Shown here in pieces: positions 30,821 to 40,233 of a stretch of DNA of 64,000 nucleotides. Within the stretch, counting starts at the first letter, position 1. Each line of letters begins with the position of its first letter. The notes beneath the pieces were generated by a model, which saw only the letters and a program-made list of their open reading frames with translations, made no database searches and was not told the origin of the DNA. This stretch comes from Mycobacterium sp. (GTDB taxonomy: Bacteria; Actinomycetota; Actinomycetes; Mycobacteriales; Mycobacteriaceae): positions 62,001 through 126,000 of the forward strand of contig NZ_SCRH01000042.1 in NCBI RefSeq assembly GCF_004298145.1. The letters run 5' to 3'. The translations under genes were made by a program, and so were the position numbers.

Positions 30821-31621
30821 ATGGGTCGCATGCCGCTCTCTGACACAGCCCGCCGCGCCGCGCGCCTGATCCGTCGTGTCTGCTTCGCTGGCCCAGGTCA
30901 GTGCAACATATGCGGAAGCCGGATTCGTTTCCTGAGCGTTACGCGCAGGCTCGGCGGCGAGCTTGCCATGTACGGCTTTCCCTACTCTCTCGACCAGATG
31001 GAGACCATCAATCACCGGAGGTACGTCTGTCCGGTGTGTGGCTCCGTCGACCGGGACCGCCTTTACAAGCTCTATATCGACCGGTTTCTGCTGCCCGATG
31101 GCGTGCGGAGGGTGCTTGAGTTTGCGCCGTCAGCACCCCTGTCGGCGTACTTGCGAGGCCGTGACGATTTCTCTTACCGCAACGCGGATTTAATGATGAG
31201 CGGTGTCGACGACATCGTTGACATTGTCGACATGCCGATTTACGCGGATGCCTCGGTCGATTTCTTCATCTGCTCCCATGTGCTCGAGCATGTCTCGGAC
31301 GACGGCCGCGCGCTGAACGAGCTGTACCGAATACTGGCACCCGGCGGGTGCGGCATCGTTATGACTCCGGTGGCCCCCGAAGGCAGTTTCGACGAGGATC
31401 CTATGGTCACCGACGAAGGCGAGCGGTGGCGGCGCTTCGCCCAGGGTGACCACGTGCGCCTCTACGACCGTTCCACACTGTGTTCGCGGATTGCGGAGGC
31501 CGGGTTTGAGGTCGCAGGCCTCGACTCGCAGACGTTCGGCGCCGAGACGTTCAATCGGCACGCCATCGCCCTCGGTTCGGTGCTGTATATCGTCCACAAA
31601 CCACACGTTGACACCGACTGA
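30821..31621 (+). CDS. Class I SAM methyltransferase with N-terminal zinc-ribbon-like cysteines
   Basis: A 266-residue protein. Two CxxC pairs (CNICGSR and CPVCGSVDRDR, about residues 27-73) suggest a structural zinc site ahead of a methyltransferase core: LEFAPSAPLSAYL, NADLMMSGVDDIVDIVDMP, FFICSHVLEHVSDD and LYRILAPGGCGIVMTP. The core resembles Methyltransf_11 enzymes often found in polysaccharide clusters. ATG 30821 and ATG 30830 are both possible starts. The substrate is presumably a sugar of the variable oligosaccharide (inference). Confidence 0.78.
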   Translation: MGRMPLSDTARRAARLIRRVCFAGPGQCNICGSRIRFLSVTRRLGGELAMYGFPYSLDQMETINHRRYVCPVCGSVDRDRLYKLYIDRFLLPDGVRRVLEFAPSAPLSAYLRGRDDFSYRNADLMMSGVDDIVDIVDMPIYADASVDFFICSHVLEHVSDDGRALNELYRILAPGGCGIVMTPVAPEGSFDEDPMVTDEGERWRRFAQGDHVRLYDRSTLCSRIAEAGFEVAGLDSQTFGAETFNRHAIALGSVLYIVHKPHVDTD

Positions 31622-31752
31622 CGGTTAAGGGCACGACACAGGCACCAGGCTACGAAGTAAGGCGGAACCCGGAGAAATCCTTGCGACGGTCCGCCGGGGC
31701 ACGCTGACTGAAACGGAGTTTGCGCACGGACTGACTGCTAGACTTTGCGGAC

Positions 31753-32550
31753 ATGCTCAGCCAGCTTCGCGAAACCATCCGCAGCAGACTTAGTTGGGCG
31801 TCGGCTGGGAGTGCGTTACCTACATACGGGCAACAGGTGTCCCTGCCGCAGCGCGACTTTCCGACTTGTAAGCCAGCCTATTCGAAGAAACGGCTGCAGA
31901 AGCAATTCCACGAATTGAAAGATGATACATTCTGGCAGATCGTGCCTGAAGTTCATGATTTTACACAACTTCCGATTGAGCCAATGTGGAGTCTTTACGA
32001 AGCCGTCCGGTACCTCGCCGCCCGAGAGATCAAGGGCGACATTGTCGAGTGCGGCGTGTTATTCGGGGGCGCATCAATGTTGATTGCCAAGACGCTGCTG
32101 TCGGTCGGAGATACTTCGCGCGAGCTCTGGCTTTACGACAGTTTTCGCGGCTTCGTCGGCGAACAGGCGGATGATGACATTACGTGGTATGGCGATTCGA
32201 TCAAAGATCGTTACCCCGATTTCGGTGACATCGCCCAGAACAATATCGCCTCAACGGGCTACCCTCTGGATAAGTTACGGTTAGTTGAGGGCGACGTTGA
32301 AAAAACCGCGGCGAATAATGAGAATGGCGATATTGCGCTATTGCGCCTCGATACAGACACTTACCACAGCACAAAGGCCGAGCTAGAGTATTTTTATCCT
32401 AAATTGGTCACTGGCGGCATCCTTATCATTGACGACTATGGTCACGCCTTCGGTGCGCGACGGGCAGTCGACGAGTATTTTGCCGACCCGGCTCGGCGTT
32501 TGCTGCTTAAGCGGGTGAACTTCACTAACCGACTCGCCGTGAAGGTATAG
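31753..32550 (+). CDS. TylF/MycF-family O-methyltransferase (d)
   Basis: A 265-residue enzyme with DIVECGVLFGGASML (motif I, about residue 96), LYDSFRGF, LLRLDTDTYHSTKAEL (about 197) and LIIDDYGHAFGARRAV. It is only distantly related to the copies at 17350 and 21370, and its codon usage is more AT-tolerant, consistent with separate acquisition as part of the variable cassette. SAM- and metal-dependent sugar O-methylation is expected. Its 3' end is 14 bases from the convergent GT2 gene. Confidence 0.85.
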   Translation: MLSQLRETIRSRLSWASAGSALPTYGQQVSLPQRDFPTCKPAYSKKRLQKQFHELKDDTFWQIVPEVHDFTQLPIEPMWSLYEAVRYLAAREIKGDIVECGVLFGGASMLIAKTLLSVGDTSRELWLYDSFRGFVGEQADDDITWYGDSIKDRYPDFGDIAQNNIASTGYPLDKLRLVEGDVEKTAANNENGDIALLRLDTDTYHSTKAELEYFYPKLVTGGILIIDDYGHAFGARRAVDEYFADPARRLLLKRVNFTNRLAVKV

Positions 32551-32564
32551 ACGCAAGGGCCGCC

Positions 32565-33542
32565 CTACGCCGACCGCTTTCCGGCTCGCTGCGCCGGCCG
32601 AACCCTTCGCCAAAGGGTTTTTAGGCGTCGCGTGGGCGATCTCCAACGATGCTGCAGCGCCAGCATTGCGGACCGCGGGTGGTGCGTGATGGTGTCCAGC
32701 AGCGTAGCCCGGCCCTCCGGCCCCGGGACTCTGCCGATCTCGCGCAGGATCCAGTCAGCCCGGTCAGCGATGAGTTCTTCCCGGGTCGGGTCGTCAGGGA
32801 AGACGTCGAGCATTGCCTCGAACATGGCGGCATGTCCGCGACCGTGCGAGGCCCAGAACTTCGCCCGGTCCACATCCGCGCCGTACCAGAAACTCTGGGG
32901 GTGGCGACGGTAGACCGCCATCGTCTCGGGGAGCATCGCGATTCCACCGGTTGCCGCGTGCCGGACGTGCAGGTACCAGTCCATCGGCATGACGTCGGGC
33001 GGGATGTCGTCGTAGCGCTCCTGACGCCGGTACAGAACCGAGTTGGTCTGGATGAAATTCCGCCTGATCAGCGCGTCGACGGTTAGATCGCGGCGCCAGC
33101 TGATCGGCGGAAACTCCGAGCCCTTACGGCCGTCGGTCCAGAGCACCTGGACCGGATGGAAACACAAGGAGGTCTCCGGGTGTTGGTCGAGAAACGCCAC
33201 CTGCTTGGTGAGCTTCATCGGGTCGGTCCAGTAGTCGTCGCCCTCGCATATTGCGAGGTACTCGCCGCGAGCGGCCGACAGTGCATCGGAAACGTTTGCG
33301 TGAATACCCACATTTTCCGACCGCAGGACAGGCCTGAATAGGTGCGGGTAGCGGTCGGCGTAGTCCCGGATGATCGCTGGTGTGGCGTCGGTTGAGGCAT
33401 CGTCGGAGATGATGACCTCCACGGGGAAGTCGGTCTTTTGCGCGACGATGCCGTCGAGAGTTTCGCGAATAAATGCTTCGTGGTTGTAGCTGACCGATAC
33501 GACGCTCACTTTGGGGTGATCCCCTGTAGGAATTTCGGTCAC
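32565..33542 (-). CDS. Family 2 glycosyltransferase
   Basis: A 325-residue GT-A enzyme. N-terminal VSVVSVSYNHEAFIRETLDG, the nucleotide-binding VIISDDASTDAT, the metal motif region AICEGDDYWTDP and the acceptor-side MPMDWYLHVRHAATG define GT2. GTG 33542 overlaps the stop of the aminotransferase gene by four bases (GTGA), so the two are translationally coupled. The coupling suggests it transfers the amino sugar made by the neighbouring enzyme (inference). Confidence 0.88.
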   Translation of the reverse strand: MTEIPTGDHPKVSVVSVSYNHEAFIRETLDGIVAQKTDFPVEVIISDDASTDATPAIIRDYADRYPHLFRPVLRSENVGIHANVSDALSAARGEYLAICEGDDYWTDPMKLTKQVAFLDQHPETSLCFHPVQVLWTDGRKGSEFPPISWRRDLTVDALIRRNFIQTNSVLYRRQERYDDIPPDVMPMDWYLHVRHAATGGIAMLPETMAVYRRHPQSFWYGADVDRAKFWASHGRGHAAMFEAMLDVFPDDPTREELIADRADWILREIGRVPGPEGRATLLDTITHHPRSAMLALQHRWRSPTRRLKTLWRRVRPAQRAGKRSA

Positions 33543-34669
33543 GCTGTGCTCCCTTTCTGAACGGCGGCCACGACGCGTGCGACATCGTCGGGGGCCATGT
33601 TGTCGTGAACTGGCAGCGACACGATTCGCGAGCAGATGTCCATCGTGGCGGGCAGGTCGACCGACCGTAACTGAGGGTCCGCCACAAAATGCTGCTGCAG
33701 GTGTAGCGGTGGATTGTAGTAGTCGCGGGCCTGGACTGCCTGTTCTTGCAGAGCGGCGAGCACCGTGGCTTTGTGGTCCGCTGAGGTACAACAGGCGCTC
33801 ACGAAGCACAGAGACGACGCCTCGGCATTGGGCTGGAATTGCAAACCTATGCTGCTTAATTCGGTGCGGTAGCAATCAAAAACCTTTCGACGGCTCGCCA
33901 GCCGGCGATCGAGTCCGACGAGCTGGCGCAGACCGATGGCCGCACTAATCTCCTGGAGTTTGCCGTTCATCCCGAGCTGTGTGCATTCTCGTGATTCGTC
34001 AAAACCGAAGTTCTGAAAACGGTGTGTCTGCTCGACAAGCTGCAGATCGCGGGAGACCAGCGCACCGCCCTCACCAACCGCGAACGGCTTGGTCGCATGA
34101 AAGGAGAAGATCTCGCAGGCCCCGCGCCCGCCGACGCGCCTGCCGTCCACATATGCCGAACCAAACCCCGCCGCCGAGTCGATCACGATCGGCAGGTCCC
34201 ACTCCGTCGCGAGCTTCTCCCACGCATCGATGTCTGGGTTGCCGACGCCGAACACATTCGGGAGCAAAATTCCGGCGACCTGATCGCGGGAGGTCTTCAG
34301 GACGGCACTGGCGGAGGCGACGCTTGGCTGCCAAGTCGCGGCATCGATGTCGATGAACCAGGGTCGATATCCCGTCCATTGGGCGGCCTGGGCGACGGCG
34401 ACGAAGGTAAATGAGGGCATCAACAGGTAGCGGTCCCGCATGCCTCGGCCCAGCGTGACGTGAAGTGCGGCAATCAGCGCAAGGGTGCCGTTCGCCAGGG
34501 TAGCTATGTGTAGGTCAGGTCCGAGGTACTCGCCCAAAGCACGGGCAAACTGCTGCTCCTTTGGCCCAAAGTTTGTATACCAATTGGCTTGCACGATGGC
34601 TTCGAAGTCCTCGGCGAGCTCGGAGGGCACGGGAAAGCTCGGTTGGATAAACGGGATTTCAGCAGGCAT
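33539..34669 (-). CDS. DegT/DnrJ/EryC1-type PLP sugar aminotransferase (a)
   Basis: A 376-residue fold-type I aminotransferase. FIQPSFPVPSE at the start, LANGTLALIAAL, LMPSFTFVAVAQAAQWTGY, the PLP-lysine segment FSFHATKPFAVGEGGAL (Lys near residue 185) and FGFDESRE all fit the family. These enzymes aminate NDP-4-keto- or 3-keto-6-deoxysugars. ATG 34669 chosen (MPAEIPF); an upstream in-frame start adds 14 residues. Distinct from the copy at 45528, pointing to a second amino-sugar pathway or an alternative cassette. Confidence 0.88.
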   Translation of the reverse strand: MPAEIPFIQPSFPVPSELAEDFEAIVQANWYTNFGPKEQQFARALGEYLGPDLHIATLANGTLALIAALHVTLGRGMRDRYLLMPSFTFVAVAQAAQWTGYRPWFIDIDAATWQPSVASASAVLKTSRDQVAGILLPNVFGVGNPDIDAWEKLATEWDLPIVIDSAAGFGSAYVDGRRVGGRGACEIFSFHATKPFAVGEGGALVSRDLQLVEQTHRFQNFGFDESRECTQLGMNGKLQEISAAIGLRQLVGLDRRLASRRKVFDCYRTELSSIGLQFQPNAEASSLCFVSACCTSADHKATVLAALQEQAVQARDYYNPPLHLQQHFVADPQLRSVDLPATMDICSRIVSLPVHDNMAPDDVARVVAAVQKGSTA

Positions 34670-35054
34670 CAAACCATCCGTCTCGTGCTTTGACCTGCGA
34701 TGCGTGAACACCCGCGATGTCGCGCAGTCTTGTGCGAAGCGGATGCTCGATCGTGCCGCTCAATGCGAAATTCACCTACTTTCGTGACTTCGTGCTGACC
34801 GACACAGTAAGTCGCGGACCCGACGTGATTCGTATTTTCGGCTCATGTCGTGGGCACCTTCGGCTTCATCGGCGTTGGCGTCTCATTACAGTGGGCGCGA
34901 GAGTTGATGTGATGCCCCTACCTATGTTCCTTCGTCGGTTCCGGCCGCTGGTAGCCATGGGTGCTCGGAAGCAGAGATCGATCCACAGTGTGGCAGGTAC
35001 GATGCCGCTCATGTCGGTATGGGGGATGTCTGATTGGCAGCCTGGAGCGACCGA
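34670..35054. other. Divergent intergenic region before the ATP-grasp operon
   Basis: About 385 bases between oppositely directed operons, so promoters for both must lie here. A short frame (34717-35058) has no recognisable features. GGAG stands seven bases before the GTG of the ATP-grasp gene. No operator-like repeat was noticed. Confidence 0.45.
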
Positions 35055-36044
35055 GTGAAGAAGGTTCTGGTCACCGGCGTTGGCGGTGGTGTCGGCCAGA
35101 GTGTGCTCAAGGCTTTGGCACAGACATCCTATGAAGTTGTCGCCACCGACTCCGAAGCGCTGGCTGCCGGCCTACATGCCGCGCCTGCGGCCTACACGGG
35201 TCGGTACGCGTCGGACCCTCGATTCATCGATCGCCTGCTGGAGATATGTCTCGCCGAGCAGTGCCGGCTGATTTTTGCCGGCCACGACGTTGAGCTACTT
35301 CCCCTGTCGGAAAGCATCGACAGATTCAAAGCCCATGACATCGTGCCGGTGGTCAGTTCACCGGAAATTATCCGTATCTGCGACGACAAGCTCGCGACCA
35401 CCGAATTTTTGAACTCGTTGGGACTGCCGGCGCCAGCGACCCAAAAGCTCTGTGACGTTAGGGCTTTCGAACGCCCCATCGTCCTCAAACCACAGCGCGG
35501 CGGCGCACGTTCCCGCGGCACTTATGTCGCGAGGACGAAGGACGAGTTCGACCTCTATCGGCAACTCGTCGACCCGAACAACTGCGTCGCGCAGGAATAC
35601 ATCGACGGCGACGAATATACCTGCGGCAGCGTGACTTTAGATGGCAAATGCTTAGGCGTGATCGTCATGCGGCGGATCCTGCGTGACGGCGATACCTATA
35701 AGGCTTTTGTCGAGCACAACCCGGCACTAGAGGCGACAGTACGGACGATCGTGGAGGCGTTGAACCCGTTTGGCGCCTGCAATATTCAACTTCGTGTCAA
35801 GAATGGTCAGGCCTACGTCTTCGAGATCAACGCACGGTGCTCGGGAACGACGGCCGCGCGTGCGCTCGCCGGCTTCAACGAGCCGCAGATCATTGCCGAC
35901 TATCTACTCAATGGTGTTGAGCCAACCTATTCGGTCAGCGAAGTGACCATTCTTCGGTATTGGCAGGAACTGGTTGTACCCAACAGCCACGTCGAGCAAC
36001 TGCGCCAGACCGGCTTCCTGCGCGGCGATGGAACGCAGCTATGA
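35055..36044 (+). CDS. ATP-grasp ligase (carbamoyl-phosphate-synthase/PylC-like)
   Basis: A 329-residue protein. The N-terminal Rossmann-like preATP-grasp part begins VLVTGVGGGVGQSVLKAL; the ATP-grasp core has CDDKLATTEFLNSLGLP, the ATP-lysine region IVLKPQRGGARSRG, QEYIDGDEYTCGSV and the Mg-binding FEINARCSGTT. ATP-grasp enzymes join a carboxylate, via an acyl phosphate, to an amine or thiol. GTG 35055 was chosen over TTG 35034 because of the GGAG spacing. The gene overlaps the next by ATGA. In this context it may form an amide on the amino sugar; that is inference. Confidence 0.85.
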   Translation: MKKVLVTGVGGGVGQSVLKALAQTSYEVVATDSEALAAGLHAAPAAYTGRYASDPRFIDRLLEICLAEQCRLIFAGHDVELLPLSESIDRFKAHDIVPVVSSPEIIRICDDKLATTEFLNSLGLPAPATQKLCDVRAFERPIVLKPQRGGARSRGTYVARTKDEFDLYRQLVDPNNCVAQEYIDGDEYTCGSVTLDGKCLGVIVMRRILRDGDTYKAFVEHNPALEATVRTIVEALNPFGACNIQLRVKNGQAYVFEINARCSGTTAARALAGFNEPQIIADYLLNGVEPTYSVSEVTILRYWQELVVPNSHVEQLRQTGFLRGDGTQL

Positions 36045-36994
36045 CGACCAGTGACGCGACACCGACAGAACTTGTGCTGGTGACTGGTGCCACCGGCTTT
36101 GTCGGAGGGCATGTGGTTCGCGCCCTCGCCGATGCCGGTTACCGCCTCGCGGTCTTGCAGAATCGAACGCCATTGCCCGCAGATCTGGCGACGCTCTGCG
36201 AGCGGGTGCCCACCGGCGATATCCGCGACCCGCAGGTCCGTGAGGCCGCGCTGGATCAGATAAGCATCGTGTGTCACCTGTCGGCGTACATCCCCATGCG
36301 CATGGACGACCTCCACGAGGCGGACCTGTGCAACCAGATCAACGCGTTGGCCGTATCGAACTTCGCGGAGGAGGCGGCGCAGCAAGGCGTTCGGCGGTTT
36401 GTTCACCTCTCCACTGCCAATTTCTATGCAGAGGCCGATAGCGCACGTACCGAGTCGGACTCGGTGTTCCCGGCGCAGTTAGGCGCCGCATACTTCGTCA
36501 GCAAGTTCGCCGGAGAGGTGTATCTCTCGAATATCTCCAAGCGCACGGGCATGGAAGTCTTGATACTGCGTGTCGCTACGCCGTACGGTCCCGGCGAGCC
36601 GAACAACAAGGTCATCCCGACGTTTCTGCGTATGGCGGCCGAAGGCAAGCCGTTACGCATGGTCAATGGCGGTGTCACCAGATTTAGCTACGTGCACGTC
36701 GCCGATGTGGCCGCCAGCGTATTGAACGCGGTGGGCGGAGGCGACGGCGGAATTTACAACATCGCGTCCGGCGAGCACACGAGTATCCTGGAGCTTGCGC
36801 AGCAAATCGTCGCTCTCCAGGGCGATTCACCGACGACGCTGGACATCGAACCCGTTGCGGCCGGCGCGTTTCCGGGATTTGCGCCACTCTCGATCGACAA
36901 GGCACGCCGCACGTGGCAATTTGCACCGCGCCTACTCGCCACGGGATTGCGAGAATACCGAGATTACCTGGTCGAACAGGGTGCGATCGCATGA
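36041..36994 (+). CDS. NAD(P)-dependent extended SDR (sugar epimerase/reductase)
   Basis: A 317-residue SDR: LVTGATGFVGGHVVRAL at the N-terminus, CHLSAYIPMRM, HLSTANFYAE and a catalytic AYFVSKFAGEVY (YxxxK), then RVATPYGPGE and FSYVHVADVA. It is the middle gene of a three-gene operon, overlapping both neighbours by four bases. NDP-sugar 4-reductases and 4-epimerases share this layout. Substrate is not determined. Confidence 0.85.
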   Translation: MTTSDATPTELVLVTGATGFVGGHVVRALADAGYRLAVLQNRTPLPADLATLCERVPTGDIRDPQVREAALDQISIVCHLSAYIPMRMDDLHEADLCNQINALAVSNFAEEAAQQGVRRFVHLSTANFYAEADSARTESDSVFPAQLGAAYFVSKFAGEVYLSNISKRTGMEVLILRVATPYGPGEPNNKVIPTFLRMAAEGKPLRMVNGGVTRFSYVHVADVAASVLNAVGGGDGGIYNIASGEHTSILELAQQIVALQGDSPTTLDIEPVAAGAFPGFAPLSIDKARRTWQFAPRLLATGLREYRDYLVEQGAIA

Positions 36995-37638
36995 GGGTGG
37001 CGGTTTTCAGCGACATCCACGGCAATCTCGTTGCGCTGCAGCAGTTTGTCGCGGCGACAGCAGACCGTGCCGATGCCTATCTGTGTTTGGGCGACGTAGT
37101 CAACTACGGCCCGTGGAACGACGAGTGCATCGACTTGGTGCTGAGCCTGCCGGGAATTCAGGTTCTCGAAGGCAATCACGAACGGCTGTTTCGTGGCGAT
37201 GAGGTCGTTAATCATGAGATCCCGCTGGTTCAAGACTTCTATCGCCATTCCCGTCCACTTTTCTCACGCGACCGCTTCCTGACGGAGCTCCTCGAGGATG
37301 TCGATCTCGGCATCTACCACTGCACACACACCATCGATGACCGAAGGATCTACCCCGATACGGAAATTGAGATCGACCGTCACTACATGATCGGCCATAC
37401 CCACCATCAATACCTGATCGAGCGCAGTGGATTCACGATCGTCAACCCGGGAAGCATAGGCCAAAACCGTAAGTGGATCGACGCTGCGGACTATCTCATC
37501 TTGGACACTGCAAGCGGCGAGATCCAATTCGATTCAATCCCTTACGACGTGGATTATTTTCTCACCGAACTGGATAGGCGCGGTTACCCGGAGCAGTGCA
37601 TCCAGTACTACACCAACAAGGCTCGCAAGTTCGGGTGA
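36991..37638 (+). CDS. Calcineurin-like metallophosphoesterase (YfcE/MJ0936 type)
   Basis: A 215-residue phosphoesterase with all metal-binding blocks: AVFSDIHGNLVAL (DxH), CLGDVVNYGP (GDxxNYGP), LEGNHERLF (GNHE) and GHTHHQYL (GHTH). The end VNPGSIGQNR is also typical. The family hydrolyses phosphomonoesters or phosphodiesters with two metal ions. ATG 36991 overlaps the SDR stop (ATGA). A phosphoesterase tightly coupled to an ATP-grasp and an SDR is unusual in a GPL locus. A decayed second copy lies at 40234-40483. Confidence 0.9.
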   Translation: MRVAVFSDIHGNLVALQQFVAATADRADAYLCLGDVVNYGPWNDECIDLVLSLPGIQVLEGNHERLFRGDEVVNHEIPLVQDFYRHSRPLFSRDRFLTELLEDVDLGIYHCTHTIDDRRIYPDTEIEIDRHYMIGHTHHQYLIERSGFTIVNPGSIGQNRKWIDAADYLILDTASGEIQFDSIPYDVDYFLTELDRRGYPEQCIQYYTNKARKFG

Positions 37639-37851
37639 CGGGCGCAGTAGTTCTCACCCAGTGCTGTTTCTATCGCCATGGACGCTTTAGCTCAAGGCCC
37701 GAACTGCCATCTCGTAGTTGGCGGTCTCGCCGGCGTCGATCAAATAGACGTCATCGCGGCCAATGATTCGTATCGGTATGCCCGCCGACGGTCCGACGAG
37801 AGGGGACGCCAGACACACCCACGGGCGTTGCGGCGCGTAGCCCACAGTGTG
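37639..37851. other. Intergenic region between convergent genes
   Basis: About 210 bases between the phosphoesterase and acyltransferase 3' ends. Expected to hold terminators; no convincing stem-loop was picked out by eye. Confidence 0.35.
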
Positions 37852-40089
37852 TCAGCCACCGATAAGCGCACGATCGGCCAGCGCACCCATTACCGGTGCC
37901 AGCACCCGGGCATACTCGGGTGTCAGATGGAATTCGTCTCCGTACACGAGGTTGTTGCCCACGATGGCCGGGCAGCGGTCCGGGGCGCAGAACAGCTCGG
38001 TGACATCGGCGTATTGCCCCCCGCCGGCGTTGGTGGCGGCCCTCTCCGCCGCCATGCCGGGATCGTTGACCGCTGTCGACCTTGTCGCCGAACAGGCTGT
38101 CGCGTCGTCGAGGTGGGCAGACAGGCAATCCGGCGCCGTTGAGTGCAGGTCAGGAGTCGGCCCGAGCACCAACACGTTCGCGCCCGTTTCCCGCAGCTGG
38201 CGCAGAAGGCGGGTCAGGCTGTCGAGCCACGCCGGCGCGTATGGCGGGGAGCCGGTGCCGCTGTCGTGGCGCAACATACCCAGCACCACCAGCCGCGGAC
38301 GCTCACCCTGTAATCGGGCGATGATCTGATTGCGCCACTGCTCGCATTCCGTGTAATTCCGTTGAACGAAAACTTTGAGGGGCAGGTCCAGCATCGGGCA
38401 GGCACCCTTAGTCAGGACCTCCAGTCGCCAGTGCCGCTGCGCGGCGACTTGCTGGAACGCCGAACTCCAACTGAAGGCATTCGAGTCGCCTACCAGGGCA
38501 ACCGTGGTTTTCGAAGCGGTGTCGCCCGTCGCGCACTCGGGTTGGTCGACTTCGATCAGGTTGCGAAGGCAACTCTCTAAGCCATTTGGCACCCTTTCGC
38601 GAACCGCGTCGGTAAGCGGCGGATCGAGGTTTGACGGTACGTCCTTCAGGCCGACGGATGACGCCACCGCGGCCTGAACCTGCGCAAGGACGTGCCGAAC
38701 GGCCGCGTCGTACAGCTCGACATTTCGACCTTCAGGTGAAGGCCCCGCGGAGACCCGCAGTGCTGGAGCCGCGGGGCCGCGGCCGATCGGGGTGGGCACG
38801 TATACCAACAGCGTCACGCCCACACAGACCGCCACCGCGGTGGCACCGGCACCCAGCGCCAGACTGCGGGCGGCCGACCGGCGCAGCGACGCGGAGTATC
38901 GGAGGGGGTTCTCGATGAGGCGCAGCGTGAGCACCGCCAGGCCGAAGGAGACGACAACCGCTGCCACGCCGTCTAGCGGCCCCATCGGGCGGCCCAGCAA
39001 CGGCGTCGCGAGCAGCAGCACCGGCCAGTGCCAGAGATACCACGAATATGACACCCGACCAACCGCTCGCATCGGCCGCGACGCCAAGACACGGCCGCAC
39101 CCCCGAGAAGCTGCGGCACAGCCGGCGCCAATCACCAGCCCCGTGCCGAGCACAGGCAGCAGCGCGGCGGTACCCGGATAAGGCGTGGTCGCATCGACCT
39201 GGTTGCAGGCCAACAAGATCAGGGCCATGCCCCCCCATCCCACGATGATGGCTAAAAACGCCGGCAGCCGCCGCCACTGGTTGGTTGTGAGCGCCACCAA
39301 GCCGCCAGCGGCTAACTCCCACGCCCGAGTGTGTAACGAAAAGAACGCCACAGGAGGCGCCGCGCGGGTAGCTGCCAGCGACATGGCAAACGACACGGCG
39401 CCGACCAGCGCGAGGACCAGCAGGTACGGAGTCACCGACGACGTGGCATGTGCGGTCGCGGCGCGCCGACGTGCACGCCGGACGAGCCACGCCGTACCGA
39501 TGATCAGCGCCGGCCATACGAGATAGAACTGTTCCTCGACGCCCAGAGACCAATAGTGCTGGAAGGGCGAGATCGTGTTCTTGCTTATGTGAAAGTAGTC
39601 GACGCCTTGTCGCGCGAATCGATAATTGCCGACATAGAGCGCGCTGGCGATGCCGTCACCGATCACCGCTTTCGCCTCCAACGGAGACAGCAGCAGGACC
39701 GAGGCAATCGTGGTAACGACGCCCACCGTGGCCGATGCCGGCAGCAGCCGGCGGGCGCGCGCGCCGTAGAACCGGCTCAGCCGGACCGTCCCCGCGGCGG
39801 TCGCCTCACGCCAGAGCAGCCCAGTAATAAGAAAGCCCGAGATGACGAAGAAGACGTCCACACCGACGAACCCGCCACCCAATCCCGGTGCACTGCAATG
39901 AAACAGGACCACCGCCAACACCGCAACGCCGCGCAATCCCTCGATGTCCGGGCGAAATCCCGTGCGTTCTGGATGAGACCCTCGATCGGAAAAATCGGTG
40001 TCGCTATTCGGCAATTTCGAGGGAGTACTTCGAGATCGGATCCGCTCACGAATCCGCCGCTGACCGCTCGTTGTCAACGGTTCCACCAA
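37852..40089 (-). CDS. OafA-type O-acyltransferase with C-terminal SGNH domain
   Basis: A 745-residue protein. The N-terminal half is acyltransferase family 3: FRPDIEGLRGVAVLAVVLFH with the family histidine, GFVGVDVFFVISGFLIT, RFYGARARRLLPA and SLGVEEQFYLVWP, with about ten membrane segments. The C-terminal 300 residues form an SGNH domain with VALVGDSNAFSW (block I Ser) and YGDEFHLTPEYARVL (Asp-His). Such two-domain enzymes O-acetylate cell-surface glycans outside the membrane. Likely acetylates the GPL oligosaccharide (inference). The start may be internal to the first 45 residues, which are polar. Confidence 0.88.
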   Translation of the reverse strand: MVEPLTTSGQRRIRERIRSRSTPSKLPNSDTDFSDRGSHPERTGFRPDIEGLRGVAVLAVVLFHCSAPGLGGGFVGVDVFFVISGFLITGLLWREATAAGTVRLSRFYGARARRLLPASATVGVVTTIASVLLLSPLEAKAVIGDGIASALYVGNYRFARQGVDYFHISKNTISPFQHYWSLGVEEQFYLVWPALIIGTAWLVRRARRRAATAHATSSVTPYLLVLALVGAVSFAMSLAATRAAPPVAFFSLHTRAWELAAGGLVALTTNQWRRLPAFLAIIVGWGGMALILLACNQVDATTPYPGTAALLPVLGTGLVIGAGCAAASRGCGRVLASRPMRAVGRVSYSWYLWHWPVLLLATPLLGRPMGPLDGVAAVVVSFGLAVLTLRLIENPLRYSASLRRSAARSLALGAGATAVAVCVGVTLLVYVPTPIGRGPAAPALRVSAGPSPEGRNVELYDAAVRHVLAQVQAAVASSVGLKDVPSNLDPPLTDAVRERVPNGLESCLRNLIEVDQPECATGDTASKTTVALVGDSNAFSWSSAFQQVAAQRHWRLEVLTKGACPMLDLPLKVFVQRNYTECEQWRNQIIARLQGERPRLVVLGMLRHDSGTGSPPYAPAWLDSLTRLLRQLRETGANVLVLGPTPDLHSTAPDCLSAHLDDATACSATRSTAVNDPGMAAERAATNAGGGQYADVTELFCAPDRCPAIVGNNLVYGDEFHLTPEYARVLAPVMGALADRALIGG

Positions 40090-40233
40090 TTTGGGTGTCC
40101 CTCTCCGTGATCCAATTATCTATTTGTGCTCACATCAAACTTTAGGGCCGCCCAGCCCAGGCTCGCAGGTGGCCCATAAACCATAGCGCCCATGGAAGTG
40201 GAAGTGTCCACAACCGGAGAATTGGCGAGTTTC

